Shown here: positions 16,553 through 24,837 of the stretch, one piece after another | Numbering within the stretch: position 1 is the first letter of the stretch | Layout: the number at the start of each line of letters is the position of its first letter | Assembly: GCA_038229415.1 (NCBI GenBank) | Contig: JBBROM010000001.1 | Coordinates: forward strand, 62,001-126,000 | Length of the DNA: 64,000 bases | DNA from: JANXUR01 sp038229415 | Lineage (GTDB): Bacteria; Acidobacteriota; Terriglobia; Terriglobales; Acidobacteriaceae | Direction: 5' to 3' | The notes under the pieces: model-generated | The model's input: the letters and a program-made list of their open reading frames with translations, nothing else | The model's database searches: none | Told to the model about the DNA's origin: nothing | Made by a program: the position numbers and the translations under genes

Positions 16553-18214
16553 ATGTCTCACTGTTTTAGTTTGCGTACCGTCCGCTCGGTAAGCGTGGCG
16601 CTCGTGCTGATGTGTATGGTTGGTGCTGCATTTGCGCAGCAGGATGCCCCAAGGTCAGATCTGTTTGTGGGTTATGCTTGGTCGGATCCGGGCGGTCGTA
16701 CGCCTCTCGGCCCGGTTCCTACCCAAAAGCTGGGATGGGGAGCTACCTACACGTACAACCTCAACAAGTGGTTGGGCATTTCCGCCGACTTCGGTGGACA
16801 TTACAAGACCTACTACAACTCGACGACGGCGCAGATCGGCCCGCGCGTAATGTGGCGTACGGAAGGTCTGAACATTTTTGCGCACACCTTGTTCGGCTAT
16901 CATCGCTTCTCGACGCCAGGTGGCGGAGACAGCGGCTTTCCGAGCAGCCCGAACGCCATTCATAACGGCTTGGGAGCAACCTTGGGCGGCGGTTTGGATC
17001 TGCCTCTGGCCAAGTGGGTTAACTTCCGCATTATTGAAGCAGACTACCTCTACGCGCACCACAACTTCCGTGACATCGCTGATCCGTCGAACAACCGCAC
17101 CTCCGAAGTTCGTCCGAATTTTGACGGTGTGCAGATTCGCAGCGGTCTGGTGTTCAACTTTGGCGACTTGACACCGCCTGCGCCGCTTGCGGCTGCTTGC
17201 GCTGCCTCTGGTAACACCGAGGTATTTGCCGGTGAGCCGGTGAGCTTCACCGCGACCCCTTCCAACGTGCAGAAGAACCACACGGTAACTTACGCGTGGA
17301 CTGGCAACGGTGGCAAGGTGAACAGCAAGGATAACGGCGCTTCGGTGGACACCACCGGTTTGGCTCCGGGTTCCTACACGGTTTCGGTTCGCGTCTCGGA
17401 TGCGAAGTTGAAGAAGGGCGGCGATGCTAGCTGCTCCTCGAATTTCACCATCAAGAATCCTCCGCCGAAGAATCCTCCGGTCATGAGCTGCTCGGCGAGC
17501 CCGAGTTCGGTTCAGGCTGGCGCTTCGGTCAACGTCACTTGCACCTGCACCAGCCCCGATGGCGTACCGGTTTCGGTCGCCAGCTGGACCAACACTGCCG
17601 GTAAGATTTCTGGCAGCGGTAGCAGCGCTGCTCTTGACACTACTGGTGCAACGCCTGGTTCGGTAACAGTGGGCGCGGTTTGTACGGATTCGCGTGGTCT
17701 GACGGCCAATGGTTCGGCCAACGTGACCATCGAGAACCCGCCGCCGCCGCCGCCGAAGCCGGTTTCCAGCAAGCTAAACGAGTGCGCCTTCCCGAACAAG
17801 GTTAAGCCGTGGCGTGTAGACAACGCCTGCAAGGCGATTCTGGATGACGTGGCTCTGCGCTTGCAGCGTGAAGCTGATTCCAAGGCCACCATAGTTGGTT
17901 ACTCGGATGCTGCGGAGAAGGCTGCCAAGAAGGGCAAGAAGATGGTCAATGCCAATCTTGCCGCTGAACGTGCAGTTGACTCCAAGGCTTACCTGACTGG
18001 TGAAAAGGGCATTGATGCAGCTCGCATTGATACCCGCGCCAGCGACGCCGACGGCCAGAAGGCTGACTACTACATCGTTCCTGCGGGAGCCGATGCAGTC
18101 ACCGAGGGTACGGCAGTGGACGAGACGAAAGTCATGGCCATTCCCGATCATCCGAAGAAGCCGATGATGAAGATGAAGAAGAAGATGGCCAAGAAGGACG
18201 CTGCCGCGCAGTAG
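16553..18214 (+). CDS. Outer-membrane protein with beta-barrel, Ig/PKD-like repeats and OmpA-like end
   Basis: Start at 16553 is favoured by GGAGG 8 bases upstream and by the signal peptide that begins there (ending VGAAFAQQDAP); an in-frame ATG at 16484 would bury the signal peptide. After cleavage come an eight-strand-type barrel (to about residue 210), two Ig/PKD-like modules of about 90 residues each rich in Thr, Ser and Gly (each with a Cys near VSFTATPS or VNVTCTCTS), a proline hinge (PPPPPPKP) and an OmpA-like peptidoglycan-binding region (LAAERAVDSKAYL). The end is unusually lysine- and methionine-rich (KKPMMKMKKKMAKK). Likely a structural anchor between outer membrane and cell wall. 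A strong terminator follows. Confidence 0.8.
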   Translation: MSHCFSLRTVRSVSVALVLMCMVGAAFAQQDAPRSDLFVGYAWSDPGGRTPLGPVPTQKLGWGATYTYNLNKWLGISADFGGHYKTYYNSTTAQIGPRVMWRTEGLNIFAHTLFGYHRFSTPGGGDSGFPSSPNAIHNGLGATLGGGLDLPLAKWVNFRIIEADYLYAHHNFRDIADPSNNRTSEVRPNFDGVQIRSGLVFNFGDLTPPAPLAAACAASGNTEVFAGEPVSFTATPSNVQKNHTVTYAWTGNGGKVNSKDNGASVDTTGLAPGSYTVSVRVSDAKLKKGGDASCSSNFTIKNPPPKNPPVMSCSASPSSVQAGASVNVTCTCTSPDGVPVSVASWTNTAGKISGSGSSAALDTTGATPGSVTVGAVCTDSRGLTANGSANVTIENPPPPPPKPVSSKLNECAFPNKVKPWRVDNACKAILDDVALRLQREADSKATIVGYSDAAEKAAKKGKKMVNANLAAERAVDSKAYLTGEKGIDAARIDTRASDADGQKADYYIVPAGADAVTEGTAVDETKVMAIPDHPKKPMMKMKKKMAKKDAAAQ

Positions 18215-18240
18215 TTCACTGCTCGATGGCACTAACAGAT

Positions 18241-18280
18241 AGAGGCTGACCGGCTCCTGCCGGTCAGCCTCTTCTCTTTT
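18241..18280 (+). terminator. Rho-independent terminator after the OmpA/PKD gene
   Basis: A 14-bp perfect stem (AGAGGCTGACCGGC / GCCGGTCAGCCTCT) with a TCCT loop is followed by TCTCTTTTG. It lies 26 bases after the stop codon. Confidence 0.9.
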
Positions 18281-18444
18281 GTATGCGGAGTGTGTGTAGT
18301 GCACCGCGAGTAGTTTTTGAGCCATTGCGCAGAAAACAGAGCAGCGAATGTTTGCATTCATGAGGTCCGGACCCATCGCGCCGTTGGCGCGGGTGGTACC
18401 TCTGGGATGGGCAAGGGTGTTGCAAGAGGCGATAATAATGATCT

Positions 18445-20439
18445 ATGTGTAATAACCTTCGCACCCTGGTAGTTGGTTTTCTCCTCTCTGTGCTGATCTG
18501 TGTGCCCGCGTTGGCGGAATGGTCCACCATTGGCCCTGAGGGCGGCGATGCCCGCTCCCTTGCCCTCGATCCCCGCAACCCCGATCACATCTACCTTGGG
18601 ACGAGCTCTGGCGAGCTCTATCAATCGTTCGACCGCGGTCGCAGTTGGACTCTGTTCGTGCGACTCGGTGGCGATGATTTCGTGCTTGACCACATTGTGC
18701 CCGACCCGGACGATTCAGCCACCCTCTACGTAGCGACATGGAATGTGCTGGAGCAGCACTCTTCCGGTGACGTGTTCCTTACTGCCGACGGCGGTAAAAC
18801 GTGGCAGGCTCTGCCCGAGATGCACGGCAAGTCCATTCGCGCACTGGCGCTTGCAGCCAGCGACACGCACACTCTGGTCGCTGGAACGCTCGAGGGCGTG
18901 TTCCGCAGCCGCGATCGCGGCGAGCATTGGGATCGCATTTCGCCCGCTGGCCATGCTGACATCAAGAACATCGAATCCGTTGCGGTGGACCCTAAGAATC
19001 CTGATGTGGTGTACGCTGGGACCACTCACCTGCCTTGGAAGACCGCTGATGGCGGCAAGACGTGGAGCAACATCAAGAACGGCGTGATTGATGACTCCGA
19101 CGTATTTTCGATCATCGTCGATCGCACAGACCCGGCGATTGTTTTTGTGAGTGCATGCTCGGGCATTTACAAGAGCGAAAGCGCAGGCAACGTGTTCCAT
19201 AAAACACAAGGCATTCCATTTTCCGCGCGCCGCACTCGCATGTTGAAGCAGGATCCGGTGAGTCCGGCGACTGTGTATGCGGGAACCACCGAAGGCTTGT
19301 GGCGAACCGTGGATGGCGGCAAGACGTGGGCGCACCTTACGCCGTCGAACGTGATCGTCAACGACATTCTGATTGATCCGCGCGACGCCACTCGGGTGAT
19401 GCTCGCGACTGATCGCGGCGGCATTGTGGTGAGTGAGGATGCGGGCAAGACTTTCTCAGCCTCGAATCGCGGGTTTTCGCATCGCACAGTGACGGCGTTA
19501 CTGGCTGACCGGCAGACGCCTGGTTCACTTTTTGCGGGCGTGGTGAACGACAAAGAGTTCGGCGGTGTATTTCGCTCGAATGACGCAGGAGCCACCTGGT
19601 TCCAGAGCAGCCGCGGCCTGGAAGGTCGCGACGTGTTCACACTGCGGCAATCACCAGAAGGATTTATTCTGGCGGGCACAGAGCGCGGCGTAATGGTGTG
19701 GTCGCAGAAGATGAATGCATGGCAATCCGCCAGCCGCGTGATGACAAAGACCGCAGTTGTTACGCCTGTAGTTAGCAAGCGACGCAAAGTGGCGCTGGCC
19801 AAGCCGAAGGATGTTGTGTCGGCGATCACAGCGCGCGTACACGACTTGAGCGTTAATACTCCGACGTGGTGGGCCGCTACGACAGCGGGCCTCTATTCCA
19901 GCGCCAATCAGAGTGTGGACTGGCAACGCGTGACCGCTTTGCAGGCGTCGTCGCTGGTGGCGGTAAAGTCCGCTGGCTCGCGGGTGTTTGTAGCAGGACG
20001 CGCGGAAGCACACCTGTCCGATGACAATGGCGCGACATGGAAAAAGCTGGAACTGCCGGGCCTGGCCGCGATTCGCGGCATCGCGGTTACGCCCAACTCG
20101 CATTTGTGGATCGCCGCTCGTGAAGGCTTGTATCGTTCCACCGACAACGGAGGCACATGGGAGCGCATGACCGGTGGCTTGCCCACGCATGACGTGACGG
20201 CCATTGTGTTTGACGAACCTTCGGGTCAGTTGCTGGCGACCGCGACCTCCACCAAGGTGTTGTGGCAGAGCGGCGACCAGGGCAAAACGTGGGAGCGCGT
20301 GGCCGATACTGGCTTCCACCTGCACAATGCGACGGTGGTCAATGGGCAGATCATCGCCGCGACTGCGTTTAATGGGCTGGTGTCGAGCAAGCCGAGTGTG
20401 GCTGGCGGAGTCGTCGCCAGCAGTGGCCCTACGCACTAG
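18445..20439 (+). CDS. Exported sortilin/BNR-type beta-propeller protein
   Basis: A 664-residue protein with a signal peptide (hydrophobic VVGFLLSVLICVPALA). The mature part is built of repeated propeller blades with Asp-box motifs such as SFDRGRSW, TADGGKTWQ, SRDRGEHW, TADGGKTWS, TVDGGKTWA, SEDAGKTF, SNDAGATW, SDDNGATW, STDNGGTW and SGDQGKTW. This pattern is typical of VPS10/sortilin and YCF48-like propellers, common in Acidobacteriota. No glycosidase catalytic residues are evident, so a binding or assembly role is more likely than sialidase activity. The gene lies 230 bases after the OmpA gene, beyond its terminator. Confidence 0.85.
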   Translation: MCNNLRTLVVGFLLSVLICVPALAEWSTIGPEGGDARSLALDPRNPDHIYLGTSSGELYQSFDRGRSWTLFVRLGGDDFVLDHIVPDPDDSATLYVATWNVLEQHSSGDVFLTADGGKTWQALPEMHGKSIRALALAASDTHTLVAGTLEGVFRSRDRGEHWDRISPAGHADIKNIESVAVDPKNPDVVYAGTTHLPWKTADGGKTWSNIKNGVIDDSDVFSIIVDRTDPAIVFVSACSGIYKSESAGNVFHKTQGIPFSARRTRMLKQDPVSPATVYAGTTEGLWRTVDGGKTWAHLTPSNVIVNDILIDPRDATRVMLATDRGGIVVSEDAGKTFSASNRGFSHRTVTALLADRQTPGSLFAGVVNDKEFGGVFRSNDAGATWFQSSRGLEGRDVFTLRQSPEGFILAGTERGVMVWSQKMNAWQSASRVMTKTAVVTPVVSKRRKVALAKPKDVVSAITARVHDLSVNTPTWWAATTAGLYSSANQSVDWQRVTALQASSLVAVKSAGSRVFVAGRAEAHLSDDNGATWKKLELPGLAAIRGIAVTPNSHLWIAAREGLYRSTDNGGTWERMTGGLPTHDVTAIVFDEPSGQLLATATSTKVLWQSGDQGKTWERVADTGFHLHNATVVNGQIIAATAFNGLVSSKPSVAGGVVASSGPTH

Positions 20440-20475
20440 CTGCTGGATGCGATTGCCGCCAGTGGAGCAAGAGAT

Positions 20476-22251
20476 TTAACGATGGGCTGCCAATACTGGC
20501 GGCCCATTTGTTTTTGCAAGCACCACTGGTTGCACTTCAATCACGCTGGCAAAGAGCCCCTCGCGATGTTCCTCGAAGACCACCCTTCCGCCCAGCATGT
20601 AAGCAGCGGCTGTCGGATCAACGTCGCGATGATAGTCGAAGAAGCGCTGCTTCAGGCGATCCCACTCGGGACGCAAAATCAGTAACAAAGGCTTAGGCTC
20701 GTACTTCGTCGAAAACACCAGAGCCACTTGAAAGTCATTGCGTGCGCCAGCCGCCAGCATCATCTCGGGCACCGTAAAATTCTCGATTCGCACCACGATG
20801 CGCTGTTCCGGCACATAGCCAAGAAACGGGCGCGTCAGTTCATCGGACGCTGGCCACGCCGTGAGCACCCGCGCCTTGGGATAGTGCTGCTGTAGATACG
20901 CGATGCTGTGCTGCTGCAACTCGATGAAGTCGCGGTAGGTGAGATTATCCTCGGGCGAGAATTCGTAGGGCGGATTCCACAGCCAGCCGACGATGAAAAA
21001 CGCACAGATGGCGGCGACTAGCGGCTTCCAGAGACGCACCCGTCGCCACAACGTACTCACTGCTACGAGTATCACTAGCGGAATCACCGGCAACATATAG
21101 CGCGCCAGTATGGCACCGCCCACTACGGCCATTGCACTGACGTAGGCAAGTAACGCAACAAGGAAAACTGTTTGTATCGAAATAGCGATGCGCGGGCGAA
21201 GGTTACCGTCTTTTTGGTCTGTGTGCGCTGCCTTCCACATCACGCCGATCATCAGCACGGTGAGCATCCACAGGTGTTCGTAGCCGAACGCCTGCCATAG
21301 GCGAATTAGCAGCGCCAGCAAGATGCGCGCGGGCTGCATGGTTGCGGTAACGTTGTAGCGAACGAACTCAGGATTGCCGAAGACATATCCGGTTGCGGCG
21401 TAGTGATAGGCGAACCATGCGGCGAGTGGCAGCATCGGCAACAGCAGGAACGCCATACCGCGAATTCGCGACAGCCATGCTTCTTCCGGATGCATAACCA
21501 GATTTGCGATGAGAGGCGAGGGTGCTGTGCTGTCGTGGTGTCGCTTGCGCGCTCGTGTCAACAACAGGAGCTGGACAGCTTCCCATGCGAACAACGCCAG
21601 CGGCGCAAGGATGGCGGTTTCTTTCGCAAGCGCCGCCAGCGAGAACCAGAGTGCAATCACAGACAGGGATCGCGAACTGCGCCAGGAATTGCCTGATGTG
21701 TGTTCCTCTGTGTCCGCGTGACTCTGTAGTGGATTTTTCAGGTACGACCCCAACCCCCAAATCGTAAATGCTGCTGCGGCGAGATCCACATGCGCCATCG
21801 AGCTCTGCGCAAAATACACGGGATACACAGCGGTACACGCGACGCTCGCCCACGCGACGGAATCGTTTGCCACGTGTCGCGCTAACCGGAACAAGCCAGT
21901 GAGCGCGAAGGCAGAGATCGCCAGCATTGCGATGCGCGCGACTACGATTTGGTAGCCGAATATCTTCCAGCACGCCGCCAGCCACAGCATTACCAGCGGC
22001 GGATGCGCGTTGGAGAGCGTGGTTCGGGGAATTACATCGCCGTAGAGCAGAATGTCACGCGCGGCGGGAATGTAGTAGCCGGCTTCGTCCCAAAAATATG
22101 GCAGATGCAGTAGCGGCCAATGCAGCAAGGTTAACGCGGCGAAAAAGAAAAGCCAGCGCAGCAGTGAGCCGCAGAATCCTTGCGCGGCCAATCCAAAAGA
22201 CGGAGAAGCCGCGAACCCGCCGTTTACAGCAGACTCGCGGCCTCGAGTCAC
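20476..22251 (-). CDS. Glycosyltransferase family 39 (PMT-like) membrane protein
   Basis: A 591-residue multi-span membrane protein. The first luminal/periplasmic loop has the PMT signature LPYFWDEAGYY with the Asp-Glu pair, followed by AHPPLVMLW, which fits GT39/ArnT-type transferases that use lipid-linked sugars. About 10 to 12 hydrophobic helices follow, and the C-terminal 110 residues form a soluble domain. It starts with GTG overlapping the TAG of the DUF3467 gene by one base. The linker at about residues 175-200 (around SHADTEEHTSGNSW) is hydrophilic, and its DNA resembles the dispersed CTCTGTG repeat. Confidence 0.85.
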   Translation of the reverse strand: MTRGRESAVNGGFAASPSFGLAAQGFCGSLLRWLFFFAALTLLHWPLLHLPYFWDEAGYYIPAARDILLYGDVIPRTTLSNAHPPLVMLWLAACWKIFGYQIVVARIAMLAISAFALTGLFRLARHVANDSVAWASVACTAVYPVYFAQSSMAHVDLAAAAFTIWGLGSYLKNPLQSHADTEEHTSGNSWRSSRSLSVIALWFSLAALAKETAILAPLALFAWEAVQLLLLTRARKRHHDSTAPSPLIANLVMHPEEAWLSRIRGMAFLLLPMLPLAAWFAYHYAATGYVFGNPEFVRYNVTATMQPARILLALLIRLWQAFGYEHLWMLTVLMIGVMWKAAHTDQKDGNLRPRIAISIQTVFLVALLAYVSAMAVVGGAILARYMLPVIPLVILVAVSTLWRRVRLWKPLVAAICAFFIVGWLWNPPYEFSPEDNLTYRDFIELQQHSIAYLQQHYPKARVLTAWPASDELTRPFLGYVPEQRIVVRIENFTVPEMMLAAGARNDFQVALVFSTKYEPKPLLLILRPEWDRLKQRFFDYHRDVDPTAAAYMLGGRVVFEEHREGLFASVIEVQPVVLAKTNGPPVLAAHR

Positions 22252-22550
22252 TAATTGATCGGTCCTGAGGAGCGTGCCTCCAACTGAATCTCGCCAAAGG
22301 CGGCCTCATATTGTGAGACGTTCTGTTGCAGCACGCCAGCGAGCGCCTTGGCTTGCTGCGGGCTTAGGTAGATGCCTTGAAAATTTTGGATTTCCACCTG
22401 CGTTTCGACCGATTGCGACATGGTACCGAAGACGAGGAAGAAGTCCCACACACTCACCCGCACCTGTACGCTGTTGGCGTAATTGTCGCGGTAGTCGGCG
22501 GTGGGTCGAAGAGAAAGGTTGGGTTGACCAGGAATGTTGATTGAGCTCAT
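22251..22550 (-). CDS. DUF3467 domain protein
   Basis: A 99-residue protein with the DUF3467 pattern: a central YANSVQVRVSVWDFFLVFG, then LSPQQAKALAGVLQQNVSQYEAAFG near the end. Members are small, soluble and uncharacterised, and widely conserved. Its TAG overlaps the GTG of the GT39 gene, which suggests translational coupling. A short palindrome (ACCGCTA-GTT-TAGCGGT) lies just upstream near 22552-22568. Confidence 0.8.
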   Translation of the reverse strand: MSSINIPGQPNLSLRPTADYRDNYANSVQVRVSVWDFFLVFGTMSQSVETQVEIQNFQGIYLSPQQAKALAGVLQQNVSQYEAAFGEIQLEARSSGPIN

Positions 22551-22687
22551 ACCGCTAGTTTAGCGGTTCGGCGCATTCAGCGGAAGAGTGCTTTTGCTGG
22601 AAACTTGCGGGATGCGGCGCGTTTATCTGCTTGCTATCCACCGCCAAGCTCCTGTAGAACTGCTTTCGCCAGTAAGAGAGGGGAAAC

Positions 22688-23584
22688 ATGGATCTACCTA
22701 TAAAGACCCGAGAAATGCAAAGTCACCACTTCGATTCCACCATCTGGAACGACCTTACCTTTCGGGATGACGACATCGTGATTGCCACTTACGCCAAGGC
22801 TGGCACCACGTGGACGCAGCAAATTGTGGGCCAGTTGATCTTCGGAGGCGATCCCGACCTGCAAGTTTCCGAAATGTCGCCGTGGCTCGATCTGCGGATT
22901 CCGCCCAAGGAAGTGAAGCTACCCGAAGTCGAGGCCCAGACCCACCGCCGCTTTTTGAAGACGCACCTGCCGGTGGATGCCCTCGTCTTTTCGCCCAAGG
23001 CCAAATACCTCTACATTGGACGCGACGCTCGCGATGTGGTGTGGAGTCTCTACAACCACGTGGCCAACGCCAACGAAAAATACTATGAAGCGCTGAACAA
23101 TGCGCCCGGACTGGTGGGCCCGCCCATCGCTCCGCCGCCCGATACGGTACGCGAGTTTTGGCAGGACTGGTACGAACGCGATGGCTGGCCCCACTGGTCA
23201 TTCTGGGAGAATGCCCGCTCGTGGTGGGCGCTTCGTGAGCTGCCTAACGTAAAGTTCGTTCACTTCAACAACCTTAAGCGCGATATGCCGGGCGAGATGC
23301 GGCGCATCGCCGCGTTTCTGAATATTCCGATTGACGAATCGCGCTGGCCAACGATCGTGGAATACTGCACCTTCGACTGGATGAAGCAGAATGCGGAAAA
23401 GATGTCTCCATTGGGCGGAGCGTTCTGGGAGGGCGGCGGCGCGACGTTCATACACAAGGGCACGAATGGCCGCTGGAAGGACGAATTGACCGCAGCAGAG
23501 TGCGCCGAGTACGAGGCGCGGGCGGTGAAGGAGCTCGGCCCTGAGTGTGCGAAGTGGATCGCAACCGGCGAGGGGCTGGGGTAG
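22688..23584 (+). CDS. Cytosolic-type sulfotransferase (PAPS-dependent)
   Basis: A 298-residue enzyme predicted to move sulfate from PAPS to a hydroxyl or amine. It carries the full SULT set: 5'-phosphosulfate loop YAKAGTTWTQQI (about residue 38-49), the HLPVD segment, the 3'-phosphate site in YIGRDARDVVWSLYNH, and the C-terminal KGTNGRWKD loop that closes on PAPS. This is the soluble eukaryote-like branch, sporadic in bacteria. Its acceptor is unknown. No PAPS synthesis genes (cysD, cysN, cysC) are nearby, and no obvious pathway partner is adjacent. Confidence 0.92.
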   Translation: MDLPIKTREMQSHHFDSTIWNDLTFRDDDIVIATYAKAGTTWTQQIVGQLIFGGDPDLQVSEMSPWLDLRIPPKEVKLPEVEAQTHRRFLKTHLPVDALVFSPKAKYLYIGRDARDVVWSLYNHVANANEKYYEALNNAPGLVGPPIAPPPDTVREFWQDWYERDGWPHWSFWENARSWWALRELPNVKFVHFNNLKRDMPGEMRRIAAFLNIPIDESRWPTIVEYCTFDWMKQNAEKMSPLGGAFWEGGGATFIHKGTNGRWKDELTAAECAEYEARAVKELGPECAKWIATGEGLG

Positions 23585-23592
23585 GCACGGAT

Positions 23593-23910
23593 TTATTCCT
23601 CGCCCGATTCGGCTTCCAGCAGTGTTTGCACGTCCCGTGCCCCGTGCAGAACTCGAAGAATGATGATCGGTTGGGCCTCGGCCCGGTAGACAAGCAGATA
23701 GGAATAGACTGCAAAGAACCGGCTTCCCAGAGTGGATAGGTCGGGTCGGAGGTGGCCTATCCCGGGTGTTTCGCCAAGCCTGTTTACGGCCTGCTCAATC
23801 TCGCGCAGCACACGATCTGCTGCGTCCACACTGTCCCGGGCGATGTATTCCCAGATTTCTTCGAGGTCATTGCGAGCGCTTCGGGTGAGTGTAAAGCGTG
23901 GAGCCTTCAC
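23593..23910 (-). CDS. parE: ParE/RelE-superfamily toxin
   Basis: A 105-residue toxin of the ParE type. Its pattern is a short strand (APRFTLTRSARNDLEEIWEYIA), helical hairpin, then RPDLSTLGSRFFAVYSYLLVYR and IIILRVLHGARDV with the conserved C-terminal Arg/His region. ParE members poison DNA gyrase, whereas RelE members cut mRNA; the sequence favours ParE. GTG start overlaps the TGA of the antitoxin gene (GTGA), the classical antitoxin-first layout. It is convergent with the sulfotransferase. Confidence 0.9.
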   Translation of the reverse strand: MKAPRFTLTRSARNDLEEIWEYIARDSVDAADRVLREIEQAVNRLGETPGIGHLRPDLSTLGSRFFAVYSYLLVYRAEAQPIIILRVLHGARDVQTLLEAESGEE

Positions 23911-24179
23911 TTTGCTGAGGGTGCGTTCCGGAGTTGAGCGCTTCTCTCACGCAGTTGCGCGAAAGCCGAGGGGCCATCCACCACGTCTCCTCGATCGGCC
24001 TCAGCCTCGCCGACTGCTATCGCTCGCCGCAGTTCTGCCAGTCGCAAACGCTTCAGGTCTTCGCGATCCTTGAGCAGGCGTAGCCCCTCGCGCAGGATTT
24101 CGCTCTGGGACTGATACAACCCAGTCTTAAGCAACTCAGCGACGAACTCGTCGAAGGTGGAACCGAGATTCACGTTCAT
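23907..24179 (-). CDS. parD: ParD/CopG-type antitoxin
   Basis: A 90-residue antitoxin. Residues 1-45 form a ribbon-helix-helix (MNVNLGSTFDEFVAELLKTG then SQSEILREGLRLLKDRE) that would bind DNA as a dimer. The Ala/Arg-rich C-terminus is expected to wrap the ParE toxin. It is the first gene of the pair and overlaps it by 4 bases. A palindrome 31 to 57 bases upstream is a likely self-binding site. Confidence 0.9.
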   Translation of the reverse strand: MNVNLGSTFDEFVAELLKTGLYQSQSEILREGLRLLKDREDLKRLRLAELRRAIAVGEAEADRGDVVDGPSAFAQLRERSAQLRNAPSAK

Positions 24180-24209
24180 TGAGGTAAGGCTAAGCTGAGG
24201 GAGGCTCGG

Positions 24210-24236
24210 TTGTCAACAATTGACACTTGTTGACAA
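24210..24236. promoter_or_regulatory. Palindromic operator of the parDE pair
   Basis: Perfect 10-bp inverted repeat TTGTCAACAA (24210-24219) and TTGTTGACAA (24227-24236) with a 7-base spacer. On the minus strand the inner half includes TTGACA, a -35-like hexamer, so a bound antitoxin would block its own promoter. It lies between parD and the stop of the gene upstream. Confidence 0.7.
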
Positions 24237-24237
24237 T

Positions 24238-24693
24238 TTACAGTGCTTCAGGCTCCAGCGCGATGTTCTGTTCGCCGGCGGTTTTCTTCTCCCAATATTT
24301 CTTGATCCAGGCTTCCCAAGTTTTGCCTGCGGCGGTGTCGCGACCTGTGAAGGCTAGGCTGGCAATGTCTGCGTAGGAGATGTTGCGCTTCTGATTCGAA
24401 TTGGAGTGGGCGAAGCCTTCGATGCTTTGTTGGGGCAGCACTCGAACCACGCTCTCCGCAAGTGTAGTGGAGGGGCGGCGGTCAAAGATGTATCCGATGA
24501 ATTTTTCGCCGGATTTGAGCGTGAGAGTAACGTCTCCGCGATAGTTGAAGGCGAGGTCGAGTGCCTCGCGAATTTCGTCGTCGGATGCGAGAGCGGGAAT
24601 CCAGCCTTCCAGATTATGGCGCTCGGTGCCGGGCGCGACTTCAAGAGTTTCGGCAACTGCGGCGGGGATCAGGGCTGTTCTGGTATCGGTCAT
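24238..24693 (-). CDS. Uncharacterised protein encoded next to hpnH
   Basis: I do not recognise a named family. The 151-residue form starting at 24693 (MTDTRTALIPAAV) is preferred; a longer frame from 24759 would begin inside the inverted repeat and add a low-complexity stretch. The middle, YRGDVTLTLKSGEKFIGYIFDRR, resembles a small beta-barrel (Sm-like) strand pattern, and the end, ISYADIASLAFTGRDTAAGKTWEAWIKKYWEKK, is strongly charged. No signal peptide or membrane span is visible. It follows hpnH in the same direction after a 145-base gap filled by a dispersed repeat, so the two could share a transcript. Confidence 0.6.
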   Translation of the reverse strand: MTDTRTALIPAAVAETLEVAPGTERHNLEGWIPALASDDEIREALDLAFNYRGDVTLTLKSGEKFIGYIFDRRPSTTLAESVVRVLPQQSIEGFAHSNSNQKRNISYADIASLAFTGRDTAAGKTWEAWIKKYWEKKTAGEQNIALEPEAL

Positions 24694-24713
24694 AAATCGC
24701 AAATCTGAAAAAC

Positions 24714-24831
24714 AAAATCTGACACAGAGGCACAGAGCCACTGAGAGAATCAAATTCAAGAGACTTCAAACTTCAGAGGCACAACATTCAAGCGTTCTTC
24801 TCTGTGACTCGGTGCCTCTGTGTCTGATTTT
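24714..24831. repeat. Dispersed inverted repeat (CTCTGTG-type) upstream of the uncharacterised gene
   Basis: Left arm 24714-24733 (AAAATCTGACACAGAGGCAC) and right arm 24812-24831 (GTGCCTCTGTGTCTGATTTT) match at 19 of 20 bases and enclose 78 bases. The core is shared with the element at 9640-9701. It has no coding capacity and looks like a MITE/REP-type unit. Confidence 0.75.
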
Positions 24832-24837
24832 CCGGTT

